64,000 nucleotides of DNA from Liolophura sinensis (Eukaryota; Mollusca; Polyplacophora; Chitonida; Chitonidae), in assembly GCF_032854445.1 (NCBI RefSeq), contig NC_088295.1:4282501-4346500 (forward strand), written 5' to 3'. Positions 1 to 12,310 of the stretch are shown here, piece after piece. The notes beneath the pieces were generated by a model that searched no databases, had not been told where the DNA came from, and saw only the letters and a program-made list of their open reading frames with translations. How positions within the stretch are numbered: position 1 is the first letter of the stretch; each line of letters opens with the position of its first letter. The translations under genes were made by a program, and so were the position numbers.

Positions 1-465
1 AGAAAAACCTATGATGCGATCCGCTTAAAAAAGATAATATTTTGTGACAGCTCATTCTAAAATGATATATAGCAAAAATTATGAAAAAAAAATGAAAAAA
101 AAAACCTTTCCACGTACATGTAGTTGTACAACATTAAGATACGAAACCTTTGCGAAAGTTCTTTACGGACATTAAAATCAGAAGGCTTTCTGTGGACTTA
201 AAAGAATGTAGAAATCGGCATCACTGTTCGAAATATACATAAACATTAACTTCACAACTGTACCCCTTTAGGTTAGCAGGACATTAAAACTAGTATTATT
301 ACGATGACTTTGTGCACATTTACCTAGTGTAAAACCTGAGGTCCGGCCTTTTTATCTCCGGACTAGGACTCCCGGAGCCCCGAATTTAAAAGTCAAAAAA
401 GTAAATTTTCCCTTTGATTTATCACTGATTTCAATATGTCACTTGTAAGCTGTCATGGCAGTTTA
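1..465. other. Non-coding stretch, no feature seen
   Basis: AT-rich DNA with short A runs near 80-110. No exon, RNA gene or repeat was recognised. Confidence 0.6.
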
Positions 466-1046
466 TTGCGGATATCATCGGTTAGGGACATCACTGATTA
501 AGAACACCATTGTTACGTACCTCATTGTTTATGGTTATGGACACCATTTGGTGAGTACATATCTGGTTACGAATACCATTGGTTACGGATTATATTGGTT
601 ACGGACGCCATTGGTTACGGGCAATATTACTTACCACCATCATTGGTTATGGACAGCATTGGTTAGGAACATCAATGGTTACGGACACCATTGGTTACGG
701 ATGCCATTGGTGAAGGACATCATTGATTACTAACATCACTGGTTACGAATGTCGTTGGTTACGAACACCATTGGTTACGAACACCATTGGTTAGGGACAG
801 CATTGTTTATCGACATCGTTAGTGAAGTAGATCATTGGATGTGGATGTCACGGATCATGCCACTGACATTATAGTTAAGAACACCATTGATTAAGAACAT
901 GATTGCTGATGGACATCAGTGTTTATGGACATCATTGGGTTCGGACATCATTTGTCACGGATATAATTGATTACGGGCATTTTTCGTCACGGACATAATT
1001 GGTAATGTAACACACATCCATGGATACGGACAACACTGATTACTGG
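466..1046. repeat. 16-bp minisatellite, diverged
   Basis: About 36 copies of a 16-bp unit close to GGTTACGGACACCATT. Copies differ at several positions, so the array is old. Frames across it vary and include stops; it is not coding. Confidence 0.85.
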
Positions 1047-2609
1047 GTTTCCCCAGCGAAATGACGCCTTATGTGTCAAACTGAACCAGGCAGCTCCGAC
1101 GTTGGTTTTCAATCAGTCCTAGTGAGATTAGCGACATACGGGAAGATGTGCTATTTATATGTACTGTTCTATGTTTATTATATTATTGTTCTTGCTATTG
1201 GTCAACATTGGCATATCTGTACAGTAAAGAAGATTCAGATTTTGTATGAATATAACGGTCTGGCTGTTTCAGGACTGAACTCTGTTAGTTAGCAGCGGTC
1301 GTTTCATCAGCTTATAAACCTTACCAACGTTGGGGTAAGTAGAATATTCATTTGCCATATAACCAAAATGCAGGTCCTGGGTAAAGAATGGGCGTACATG
1401 TAGCCGGACGACTTACACGCTAAGGTAATAGTGTAAGCCTGCTCGTGTCAACAGAAAAACATACAACATAAGATTGAATGGCCTGTTTATTGGCGATCGG
1501 TCAGTTATCGTGCTGAGCGCATGCCTAGACATGGATGTAACGTTCTTCCTGTGCTGTTAACTAAATATCAGCTGGATTTAATATTGGATATGTATGTTTA
1601 CGTCTCTATCCCGTCTGTGTTGCCCACGCCAATTTATGCTTTAGTCGCAATATATTGTAGGCTGTACTTTAGCTCCATGGCAAGTGCCCAGACCGGCGGG
1701 TTCGCAGATCGGCCACTCTGTGTCCAAGCCTCTACTGGGATAAGCTTGGATATGGCGCTTACGTATTTACCTGTAATACACCAACTGTAGTAAAGTCGTC
1801 TCCATTGTGTACGAAAAGAAAGGCTGTGACCGAGACAAACTGGTTATTTTTAATATGTAAATAGGGAATGCTCGTCATCTAGAGTTGTCAGTTAACCCCA
1901 TTCGACACGTCTGCCGGGTGGAAACGGGGATTTGGCACGTGTATAACACGGTCACGTGGCCGCGGGGCGCCGGCTGACAAGAGTTTGGCACCAGAGCCGA
2001 GGTAGGCCAGACTGAGGGGCGGGATCGCGAGCCCTGTCAATCGGCCGGGGCTGCTAAGTCGCTTGAAGTATATCTCAGGGGTCAGTTTAGAATAAAACAG
2101 CGTTTGTTTGGGTTAGGGCAGACGTTAGCCCACTGGTTTTGTGTGTATATTGAACGGACTGACATATCACGCCGGAGTGAGGCAAATAAAAACTTATATA
2201 CATTTACCTTGACTGTCTTTTTAAACTCCTGTGAATTTGTTTAAGCGTCTTAAATAGTTTGACTCTATCAACAACAACAAAGGTTTGACTTACTTGTGGC
2301 TGACCGGGCAGGCCAGATCAGAGGGCTACTAAACAAAAGTGTCACCAAACGGGCCAGGGTGAGCAAATCTAGCGAAACAATGGAGACGGACTTTCATCTT
2401 TCTCCCACATGACCAAATGTGTTCGATCCTTCAGTAAATACCCGATGATTCCACTGTCATTTCTTCTCCCATCACAAGGCTGCACTGTAGCAGGAAGAGC
2501 GATATTTGAATGAGCGATTTCTTGGTTGACTGCTTGATTCTTAACGAAGAACTCAAAAACATTTCAATATGTTCAAAGGCGGTCGATCAGGTTCATGAGT
2601 GAAGAAATC
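1047..2609. other. Unique non-coding stretch with a GC-rich block
   Basis: No exon is supported. A GC-rich, CpG-containing block lies at about 1895-2070 (CACGTGG and GGGGCGGG motifs), and AATAAA occurs at 2090. It could be a promoter or a degraded gene edge, but nothing nearby looks coding. Confidence 0.4.
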
Positions 2610-2738
2610 TCTGCCCGATTCCACGAAACCGCTTAAGTTTTTTTTGCTTGAGCAAGGTAATACTATACTACTGAAGTGTTTGCCTTAAGTTTTGATGAGA
2701 AACATTCTATGTTGAAGTATTGTGAAATCGGGCCCTGG
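2610..2738. mobile_element. MITE-like foldback element
   Basis: The left end reads CTGCCCGATTCCACGAAACC and the right end, reverse complemented, reads CAGGGCCCGATTTCACAA, forming imperfect terminal inverted repeats. Internal CTTAAG motifs (2653 and about 2685) are also inverted partners. The length is about 129 bp with no coding capacity, typical of a non-autonomous DNA transposon. Termini with CCCGATTTCACAA are related to the TTTCACAAAG ends of the elements at 31770 and 36431. Confidence 0.6.
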
Positions 2739-3450
2739 AGTGCTCGGGGTAAACTACCGACGTTTGGTTATTAACTGAGTCATTCTACCATCATGGTATA
2801 ATAATTTGAGTGAGCAAAATACATCTTACTTCTGTTACTTCGTCCCGTAAACCAAATCAGTATTTGACTTAATGTAACGTTACCACTAACGTGCCCAAAC
2901 AATTGAAAAACAAAGAAAATTGTTTATTTTGACACTTCCGTATCTATCGGCCACTACAACCCATGCCTCACGAAGTATTTGCAAATTTTGGAAAGCCTAA
3001 ATACAAGCTACATTAAAGCAAGATTGTTTTGCCTAAATATCAAATGCTGCTAATTATGACATCGGAGTTTACATTAAAGGCCTTCCAGTGTTATATGCAA
3101 AGCATAATTTTTGCTTTTCACATTTTATCAATGACCGTTAGCATTTTGTCAACAACGTTACTCTTTGATTCACACTGCCTGGATAGAAGAATCACGGGAC
3201 TTGGTCTTCATTTGTGCATACATGTGATGATTTCATTCTGCTTGTTTTCCTATTTATTCCAAACAATACCACCGACAGATGTAGTACATTTGTAGCGTGT
3301 CAACAACATTACCCTGTCATAAAAAATTATGATATTCTGTCCTCATAATGGGATATACCATATAGTGTTCGGTATAATACAATAATACAATCACTGTGAT
3401 AAGGAAACATTCATGAAAATAGCTTGTGGTTTCACGAATGCATCAACTAC
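2739..3450. other. Unique non-coding stretch
   Basis: AT-rich DNA. Short open frames exist but lack splice context or a recognisable protein pattern. Nothing else is seen. Confidence 0.5.
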
Positions 3451-3567
3451 CTTACCGTCAACTACGTCACCGCCTACAACTATGTTACCGTCAACTACGT
3501 TACCGTCAACTACGTCTCCGTCAACTACGTCGCCTTCAACTGCGTCACCATCAACTACGTTGCCTTA
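3451..3567. repeat. 15-bp minisatellite
   Basis: About eight copies of a 15-bp unit GTCAACTACGTTACC. Two further copies of the same motif occur at about 4061-4095, 0.5 kb away, so the array was once longer or has moved. The intervening 3568-4060 is unique non-coding DNA. Confidence 0.85.
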
Positions 3568-4267
3568 CAAGCAAGCAGTAATGTTAAAATAGTTGGCAGA
3601 AGAGTTACGTTGTTGACTCATTATCATTATGATTAAACATACTGTAAATCATGTATATATTGCACACTGCAGGTACAATTACGTCCAGATCTTTAAAAAG
3701 CGTCCAAAGGCATGTTGAAAATGTGGAAAGGTATTTCTAAAGGTTGAGCCCATATTATGATTATCTGTAGCAGAGATCGACAAGAGTGGCAAGATAAGAA
3801 AAACAGAATGCAAACAAAGCCAGGCGAAATATAGCCAAAAATTATAGCTAAAATAGCTGGATGTGGCGTGTATCAATAATTCAGGAAGATGGCAGCTTCC
3901 TAGAATTGCCCTGGGCAGTGTCCTTTTCGACAATAAATGCGCTACTGTAATGTTTTAAGAAAAATTATAGACAACTGTGACATGAGTTGTAAAGAGTCTT
4001 TTAATAGGTATACACATAATATTTGTGTTTTCTCCTTACTTTAAAACTGCACGTTACGAAGTGTCAACTACGTTACCGTTGTCAACTGCGTTATACAGTT
4101 GAGTCAACTATGCCATCAGAGTGTCTTCTCAAATATTTCAAACACACATTAAGATGTTCTTTTATCATCTACGTTCATTTCACTCTCCTATCATCACGGT
4201 ATCAACTAAGGGTATTATGAAGTGGAACAAATATTGTCTGTTCTCTGTACTTAAATTAACATGTATG

Positions 4268-4547
4268 CAGTAATGATCTATCGACATTATTATCAACATT
4301 AACATAGAATCTATGCAAACAGAAGACATCAATGTACAGTAATGATCTATCGACATTATTATCAACATTAACATAGAATCTATGCAAACAGAAGACATCA
4401 ATGTACAGTAATGATCTATCGACATTATTATCAACATTAACATAGAATCTATGCAAACAGAAGACATCAATGTACAGTAATGATCTATCGACATTATTAT
4501 CAACATTAACATAGAATCTATGCAAACAGAAGACATCAATGTACAGT
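4268..4547. repeat. 69-bp tandem repeat, four identical copies
   Basis: Copies start at 4268, 4337, 4406 and 4475 with CAGTAATGATCTATCGAC and end with GAAGACATCAATGTA; a fifth start is seen at 4544. By eye the four copies are the same base for base. The 69-bp length (23 codons) keeps minus-strand frames open, which explains the open frame there. Confidence 0.95.
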
Positions 4548-4609
4548 AAATGAAGTAGGGGACCGACAAGGTAGTTATTTAAGCTGAATTGCGGATTTTA
4601 TATGTTGTA

Positions 4610-4710
4610 TTTATACCAGGACAGAGTCCCGGGGGGAACCATCCGCAGGTTGCTGGCATACCTTCCCACGTACAGCCGGAGAGGAAGCCAACATGAGGTG
4701 CACCTGAGTT
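4610..4710 (-). mobile_element. Fragment of the tRNA-derived SINE
   Basis: This carries the central body of the SINE family in minus orientation (ACCATCCGCAGGTTGCTGGC, CTTCCCACGTACAGCCGGAG, AGGAAGCCAACATGAG). Both the head and the tail are missing or decayed. Confidence 0.75.
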
Positions 4711-7000
4711 GTATTTATAAACTGAGCAGCTATTCACATGTCCGCGACATAATTGACTATAGTTGCTTGCACAGAAGGGTGGAAAAGGAACAACGCATCC
4801 GTTGTGTGTCACACTATTCCAACAAAACACAAGCATCGCAAACGCGCATCAAAAGATCACCACTCATTGATTTTAGAGCAACATCACTATCAATATTTTC
4901 ATCACTGAATAGATTCAGTCTAAATTCGGTCAAAGGTATCACTGACATTTCGACGGCTACAATTCAGTCCAGAATCTCGAGTTAATCAGAGTATCGCCTG
5001 GGTTCTCCATAAAATAATTAAATTTCAGCTCATATGAATTTTGATTTGGTTAAAACACATGTCACTCGATATTCAAGTTCACAGATGTTCCAGTTAATGA
5101 TATTGCAAAAGCATCTAAATGAAACAATTATTATTAAACATAAAAACACTGTAAAAGTTTATGGAGTGTCTATGCCGTGTGCCATGAGAGAAATCATGAG
5201 CTATTAAATCTAGGCCACACGATCAGGCAGAGCAGATCGGTTCTGCTGAGCTGCTTGACAGCTGGGTGGTAGTAGGCGTGATAGATCAGCTCCTTCTGGA
5301 GCTTACCGCCGCATTACCGCACAGAGCTGAGATCGAGTCAATTGTGGAGAAGGATCAGTTTTACACCTTTCCCACCAACAATTATCATTTACTTAACACA
5401 CACATAATGCGATGTTTCCGGCGGCTGGGCGACATTTGCCCACCTTGGGTTTTCAATCACGGTCCACAATTTTTAGATGACGGTTCGTTGTACCTCCCTG
5501 TAACAGGCTTTATGTTTAATAACACTCCTACCAAAGTCCTTCATAAAACTAGTATTAACCTGGCCCGGAAACGTCCCTAGTTTGTTTTTTTCTACACCCG
5601 TAGTTGGTAAGAATGCGCCTGTGATGGTCCACCAATCATGTATTCGTCGTTCAGATGAAGTTGTACTCTTGTTTTAGCATTGTATTGTACGTGGTACTAA
5701 AAAACCACAATGCGTCCTTCTGTCACTAGCCTCATTAAAAGTAGTGTGACTTGACGATTGCCACTTGGAATTTTATCGCGGGATGTTTCGAATACTTGAC
5801 CCTGTACCTCAGGGCCTTGGATCATTAGCATGAGTCGATGGGATAGATAGCTGAGCAGAATATCGGCAGACACACAGAGAGATTTTTACCATTATATACT
5901 TAGATCACGACATTTGGCGAAAATATTTGGTTGAAAATGGGATAAAAGTTTGAAATTCTGAGAAGATTCCAGTGAGAATAGGTTTCGTCACGGGATTGCA
6001 ACGAGAAAACAATATACATTTCCAATCGCATGGTTCTGCATGCTGCATACTTGCTGAAACCTGGCGCCATGACTTTAGCCTCATTCAAATTGTTCACATT
6101 ACTGAGTTACTGAATCGTTTCCTCTCTCAACTTCGATTTTTATACATTATTTGATTGGTGTTTTACGGCGGCGGTTTCATACACTGAGTATTACATTTGA
6201 AAGTCTTGAGCACTAACCCCTGAAAGCTAATTCTTCTTTCTGGTAAATGGTTTTTGTGACATTCCATGAAAGTATCAGCTTTAATATTGGAGTTCATTGA
6301 TGTTCACAGGCTTCCATCTTTGCATTTAGCATCGTTTATTCAAAGTTGAAATACTCACAAATCTCTTGTCCCTTATTATATTTTTTATTTTTTTTGAATC
6401 GGTTATATTAATAAGAATCTTGCCATGGCAAGTATTCACTGACAAGTTTGCCTAATATTTACTGCATTTATCAGCTGCATATGACGATTCTGATTCTGCA
6501 CCTGTTGTTCATTCCGTGGGGTGTTATACAAACTAGCGTATCTTCCTGTACAGCAATGTGTGTCCTTCTGCATCGTTTCTTACTAAGTCCATTTGGAACT
6601 GGTTTTGTATCTTATTTCAGAAATGGGTCTAGCAGTTATCGACTTAGGGCTTGACTTCTGTACAGAGTCTACTTTGGCTTTTCGTTACTCTCACTCTTTT
6701 GACACTGGCACCATGCCTTGATAATGTTGCATCGCTGAAGTCGCGTCTAACTCTCTGACCATTTAGCCTGTTTATCGCTGTCCACTATCGACATTAGATA
6801 ACTTTGCAATGATCATACATAAGTGAACAACAGTGCTTATTGTTAGTAGATGAGCAGTAAAGTAGGGGCTGTTTACTTCTATATGATTCCCGGGCGACTC
6901 TACTACTGTTGCTATTATTATATGCCAGCACTGAATCTGGCCGAAACTAGGAGAGACAAATTAACTGAAGCTGTGTGGGGGACCGCGTTTCTGGTCAGGT
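4711..7000. other. Unique non-coding stretch
   Basis: No exon is supported. Open frames such as 5266-5580 and 6448-6654 have no recognisable domain or splice context. No repeat is seen apart from short homopolymers. Confidence 0.45.
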
Positions 7001-7002
7001 CG

Positions 7003-7204
7003 GTCGCTGTGAGTTCAAGTACAGCTCATGCTCGCTTCCTCTCCGGTCGTACGTGGGAAGGTCTTCCAGCAACCTGCGGATGGTCGTGGGTTTCCCCCGG
7101 GCTCTGCCCGGTTTCCTTCCACCATAATGCTGGTCGCCGTCGTATAAGTGAAATATTCTTGAGTACGGCGTAACGCACCAATCAAATAAATAAATAAATA
7201 AATC
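7003..7204 (+). mobile_element. SINE copy, head decayed
   Basis: The element runs from the B-box-like region (GTGAGTTCAAGTACAGCTCA) through the body (CTTCCTCTCCGG, CAACCTGCGGATGGTCGTGG, CCGGGCTCTGCCCGG) to the tail GAGTACGGCGTAACGCACC and (AAAT)n. The A-box part at the 5' end is no longer recognisable. Confidence 0.9.
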
Positions 7205-7330
7205 AGGTATCCCTTCCAGTAAGGTTTCCCTTCCAGTCAGTTATCCCAGTAAGGTATCCTCCTTCAATAAGGTATCCTCTCTAGTCAGGTCCCCCCCCTC
7301 CCCCCTTCCCCCAAGTCAGGTATCGCCATG
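7205..7330. repeat. Short degenerate tandem repeat with C-rich tract
   Basis: Five to six diverged copies of a motif near CAGGTATCCCTTCCAGTAAG, roughly 20-26 bp apart. A C-rich run (CCCCCCCCTCCCCCC) lies at about 7291-7312. Confidence 0.6.
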
Positions 7331-8898
7331 CTCACCTTAGAACAAAGCCTAGCAGAGTGGCTTAAGTGATATGTTTACCATAACGGGGCCTGATTACTGG
7401 GATCAGGAGCACAGACAGAGCCGCGACGCGCCGGCTAACGTAAATCGTGCTAAATGTCATCCGCTGACACGAGGTTACGATAGCTGTATAGATCGGGCCG
7501 CCATACAAGACGTGTGTACGATAGAAGTGACGTGATCTGATGGAGACCCTGTATCCAGCCCTCTCCCGGCAGTGTGCCCCACACCAATCCCACACCGACA
7601 CTCCGCAATACAGGTCAATTGCACCCAGTCAATGATCGATTTCAGGGCCATCTTATATGTTATTAGAAAGTCGGTTACTACTTCAAAAGCTTATTCACGG
7701 GGTCTAAGATACTCGGCGTCAGCCCTGACGCACTGGAGTACCATAAGAGGGGATGGGGACGAATCTGGCGTCGACCCACCAATATCGGCGACCTACCTTG
7801 TTGAACCTTCCCTCCAGTAGGCGAGATGGTTGACATACATTTGTATATAGTGCTGGTATATCTGCGGACTTGAGGTGCTGAGTGCCTCTTAAATTGGAGC
7901 CAATGGCCTCAGACCACATCCCTTATGTCACATTCGCAGATAACTGAGGAATTCTCCCCATTGTTTTATCATTTCATTCTCCTATCAGGCTGTGTGCTGT
8001 TGGTTCCGATAGTGGTCATTTGCCAGATGAGTACTTTAGGAGTAATACAAGCAAACCACTGGATCTTTGGCAGTGGATCCACGTGAAGGGATGGTTTGGA
8101 AGACGTTGTGTTTGAACTTAAGCCTTCCAAAAGGTACACAAAACATTTTATAATTTCGTCACTAAGGTCAATAGGGGATCGAGGGGATCGTGATCGAGGG
8201 CTGAGGTGCTGGACATAAGAGCTGTAGATTCAAACCCATTCTCGAAAAGGAAATACTCCTGATTACCCTTCTCTTTTCGAGGACTTCGTTGCAATAACCG
8301 GGATAAATAAATAAATAACGTGCTTCCCTTACCAATGAACATCAAGACAACTTATACCAGATTACGGTTCTTGGAGTACAGTTCGATTAAAAACATCAGT
8401 ATATTGACCACGTATTGAACGTAGATTGATTTCTTACTTGCAAATTTAGTTACATCACATCATAACTTTAGTGAAACTCCTCTGAATTTTGTGATTTTGC
8501 CTAAAAGGCTGAAAACAATCCCGTATTCACTCTTGACTAAAGAATCTATACGCCAAAACACACATTCGCGTACCAGCCGTCAAATAAAGGTCCGGGTCTT
8601 TAATCGCAAGGCCAATTCTCAAACAGACGTTTAACACAAACCACCAAGGAAGTGAGAAAGCATTAAAGTACAAAGCATAACGGAATCATGCAAAGACAAC
8701 AATAGTCAACAGTTTCTATTCTATAAAAAAGACGCAAGGAATATTTTATGATCAAAATTCTATTTGCTCTTTGATTGTTACGGCACCTATATCCAATGTG
8801 GTGATGTAATTCAACACGATGAATATAAAGCCACTAGCCCCGGGTTATCCGCAGTTAGACAAAGGTATGAAGCAGAACCCCACAGATCCGGGACGTCT
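7331..8898. other. Unique non-coding stretch
   Basis: No exon, RNA gene or mobile element was recognised. A short (AAAT)n run at about 8305 could be a SINE tail remnant, but no body is attached. Confidence 0.45.
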
Positions 8899-11757
8899 TG
8901 ACCACCTTCAAAGGTCACTCACGTCCAGTAGACCTATTAACCATCACCAATAACCACCCACGTCCAGTAGACCTGCTGACGTGGGTGGTCATTGATAGTG
9001 GTCAACAGGTCAGTGGACGTGAGTGGTTATTGATGGTGGTCAACAGGTCTAGTGGATGTGGGTGGTCATTGATGGTGGTCAACAGGTTTAGTAGACGTGA
9101 GTGGTTATTGATGGTGGTCAACAGGTCTAGTGGACTTGGATGTCATTGATGATGGTCAATAGGTCTTCTGGACTTGGGTTGTCATTGGTGATAGTCAACA
9201 GGTCTAGTAGACGTGGGTGGTTATTGGTGACCTGTTGACCATCACCAATGACCATCCAAGTCCACTAGACCTGTTGACCATCATCAATGACCACCCAAGT
9301 GCACTAGACCTGTTGACCATCACCAATGACCACCCAAGTGCACTAGACCTGTTGACCATCTTCGATGACCACTCACGTCCACTAGACCTGTTGACCACCA
9401 TCAATGACCACTCACTTCCACTAGACCTGTTGACCATCATCAATGACCACCCACATCTATTAAACCTGTTGACCATCACCAATGACCACTCACGTCCTCT
9501 AGACCTGTTGACCACCATTAACGACCACCCACGTGCACTAGACCTTTTCACCATCATCATCAATGACCACCCACGCATACTGGACCTGTTCACCATCATC
9601 AATGACCACCCACGTCCAGTAGACTTGCTGACCATCATCAGTGACCACCCATGTCCACTAGACCTGTTGACGACCACTAATAACCACCCACGTCAACTAG
9701 ACCTGTTGACCATCACCAATGACCACCCACGTCCAGCAGACTTATTGACCATCATCACCAATGACATCCATGTCCACTAGACCTGTTGACTATCAACAAT
9801 AACCACCCACGTCCAGTAGATCTGTTGACCACCACCAATGACCACCCACGTCCACTAGACCTGTTGACCATCATCAATGACCACCCATGTCTACTAGACC
9901 TGTTGACCATCACCAATGACCAGCCACGTCCCCTAGGCCGATAATCACCAATGACCACTCACGTCCACTGGACATGTTGACCACCATCAATGACCACTCA
10001 CGTCCACTAAACCCACCATCACCAATGGCCACCCACGTCCACTAGACCTGTTCACCATCATCAATGACCACCCACGTCCACTAGACTTGTTGACTATCAT
10101 GAATGACCACCAAAGTCCACTAGACCGGCTGACATCAACAATGACCACTCACGTCCAGTATATCTGTTGACCACCATCAATGGCCACCCACGTCCAGTAT
10201 ATCTGTTGACCATGGCCAATGACCACCCACTAGACCTGTTGATCATCATCAATGACCACTCACGTCCACTAGACCTGTTCACCATCATGATCAATGACCA
10301 CCCACGTCCACTAGACCTGTTCACCATCATCATCAATGTTCACCATCATCATCAAACAGGCACTAGACCTGTTCACCATCATAATCAATGACCACCCACG
10401 TCTACTGGACCTGTTGGCCACCACCAATGACCACCCACGTCCACTAGACCTGTTGACACCATCAGTGACCACCCACGTCCACTAGACCAGTTGACTACCA
10501 TCAATGACCACCCACGCCCACTAGACATGTTGACTACCAGCAATAACCTCCCACGTTTACTAAACCTGTTGACCATTATCAATGACCACCCACGTCCAGT
10601 AGACCTGCTGACCATCACCAATGACCACCCACGTCCATTAGACCTATTGACCATCAGCAATGACCACCCACGTCCACTAGACATGTTGACCATCATCAAT
10701 AACCTCCCACGTCCACTAAACCTATTGACCTCATCAATGACCACCCACGTCCACTAGACCTGTTCACCATTACCAATGACCACCCACGTCCACTAGACTT
10801 GTTATCCATCACCAATGACCACCCATGTCCATTAGACCTATTGACCATCAGCAATGACCACTCACGTCCACTAGACTTGTTGACCACCATCAACGACCAC
10901 CCACGTCCACTAGACTTGTTGACCATCATCAATAACCTCCCACGTCCACTAAACCTATTGACCTCATCAATGACCACCCACGTCCACTAGACCTGTTCAC
11001 CATCATCAATGACCACCCACGTCCACTAGACTTGTTAACCATCACCAATGGCCACCCATGTCCACTAGACCTATTGACCATCACCAGTGACCACCCACGT
11101 CCACTAAATTTGTTGACCATCACCAATGACCACCCACATCCACTAGACCTATTGACTATCACCAATGACCAACCATGTCCTCTAGACCTGTTGACCAACA
11201 TCAATGACCACTCACGTCCACTAGACCTGTTGACCACCATCAATGACCATCCACGTCCACTAGACCTGTTGACCATCATCAATGACCACCCACGTCTACT
11301 AAACCTGTTGACCACCACCAATAACCACCCACACCCACATCAATGACCACCCACGTCCACTAGACCTGTTGACCATCATCAATGACCACCCACGTCTACT
11401 AAACCTGTTGACCACCACCAATAACCACCCACATCCAGTAAACCTGTTGACTATCATCAATGACCACCCACGTCTACTAAACCTGTTGACCACCTCCAAT
11501 AACCACTCACATCCAGTAAACCTGTTGACTATCATCAATGACCACCCACGTCTACTAAACCTGTTGACCACCTCCAATAACCACCCACATCCAGTAAACC
11601 TGTTGACCACCATCAATGACCACCCACATCCACTAGACCTGTTGACCACCATCAATGACCACCCACGTCCAATAGACCTGTTGACCACCATCAATGACCA
11701 CCCACATCCAATAGACCTGTTGACCACCATGAATGACCACCCACGTCCACTAGACTA
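8899..11757. repeat. 39-bp minisatellite with an inverted block
   Basis: About 73 copies of a 39-bp unit with the core ACCCACGTCCACTAGACCTG followed by TTGACCATCATCAATG. Units are diverged by a few bases each. The block at about 8980-9228 runs in the opposite orientation. Being 13 codons long without stops, the unit gives open frames on both strands (repeats of DHPRPLDLLTIIN and VNRSSGRGWSLMM), which are by-products of the repeat. Confidence 0.97.
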
Positions 11758-12310
11758 GTCGACACCATCAATGAGACGTTCATGAGACCTGCTGACTACC
11801 ATCAATGACTGTAGAGACTTACTCATCACCATTAATGACTAATGAAATACGCCCTGTATAGACGTACTGACCACCACCAATGACTAATGAAATACAATCT
11901 GTATAGATCTACTGACCACCATCAATGACTAATGATCTATTTATTTATTTGATTGGTCTTTTACGCCGTACTCAAGAATATTTCACTCATACGACGGCGA
12001 CCAGCATAATGGTGGAAGGAAATCGGGCAGAGCCTGGGGGGGGGGGGACCCACGACCATCCGCAGGTTGCTGGAAAACCTTCCCACGTATGGCCTGAGAG
12101 GAAGCCAGCATGAGCTGGACTTGAACTCACAGCGACCGCATTGGTGAGAGGCTCCTGGGTCATTACGCTATGCTAGCGCGCTAACCGACTGAGCCACGGA
12201 GGCCCCTCAATGACTAATGAAATACGCCCATTATAGACCTACTGACGACCATCATTGACTAATGAAATATGCCCAGTATAGACCTACTGACCACTACTGA
12301 AAGACCATTC
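11758..12310. repeat. 45-bp minisatellite interrupted by a SINE
   Basis: Diverged copies of a 45-bp unit containing CATCAATGACTAATGAAATA and TATAGACCTACTGACCACC lie at 11758-11935 and resume at 12207-12310 after the SINE. The unit shares TGACCACCATCAATGAC with the 39-bp array beside it, so it probably arose from that array. Confidence 0.85.
11936..12206 (-). mobile_element. Full-length tRNA-derived SINE with target-site duplication
   Basis: Read on the minus strand it starts GGGGCCTCCGTGGCTCAGTC with a perfect A box (TGGCTCAGTCGG). It continues to a B-box-like GAGTTCAAGTCC, the conserved body, and the tail AGTACGGCGTAAAAGACC with (AAAT)n. It is flanked by a 14-bp direct repeat TCAATGACTAATGA at 11922-11935 and 12207-12220. 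The length is about 271 bp. The body resembles Nin-type SINE domains of molluscs (from memory, not a search). Confidence 0.93.

Noticed and set aside
9204-11758. Series of open frames on both strands at 9-11.8 kb
   Set aside because: They are by-products of the 39-bp (13-codon) unit without stops; direction and phase follow the repeat.
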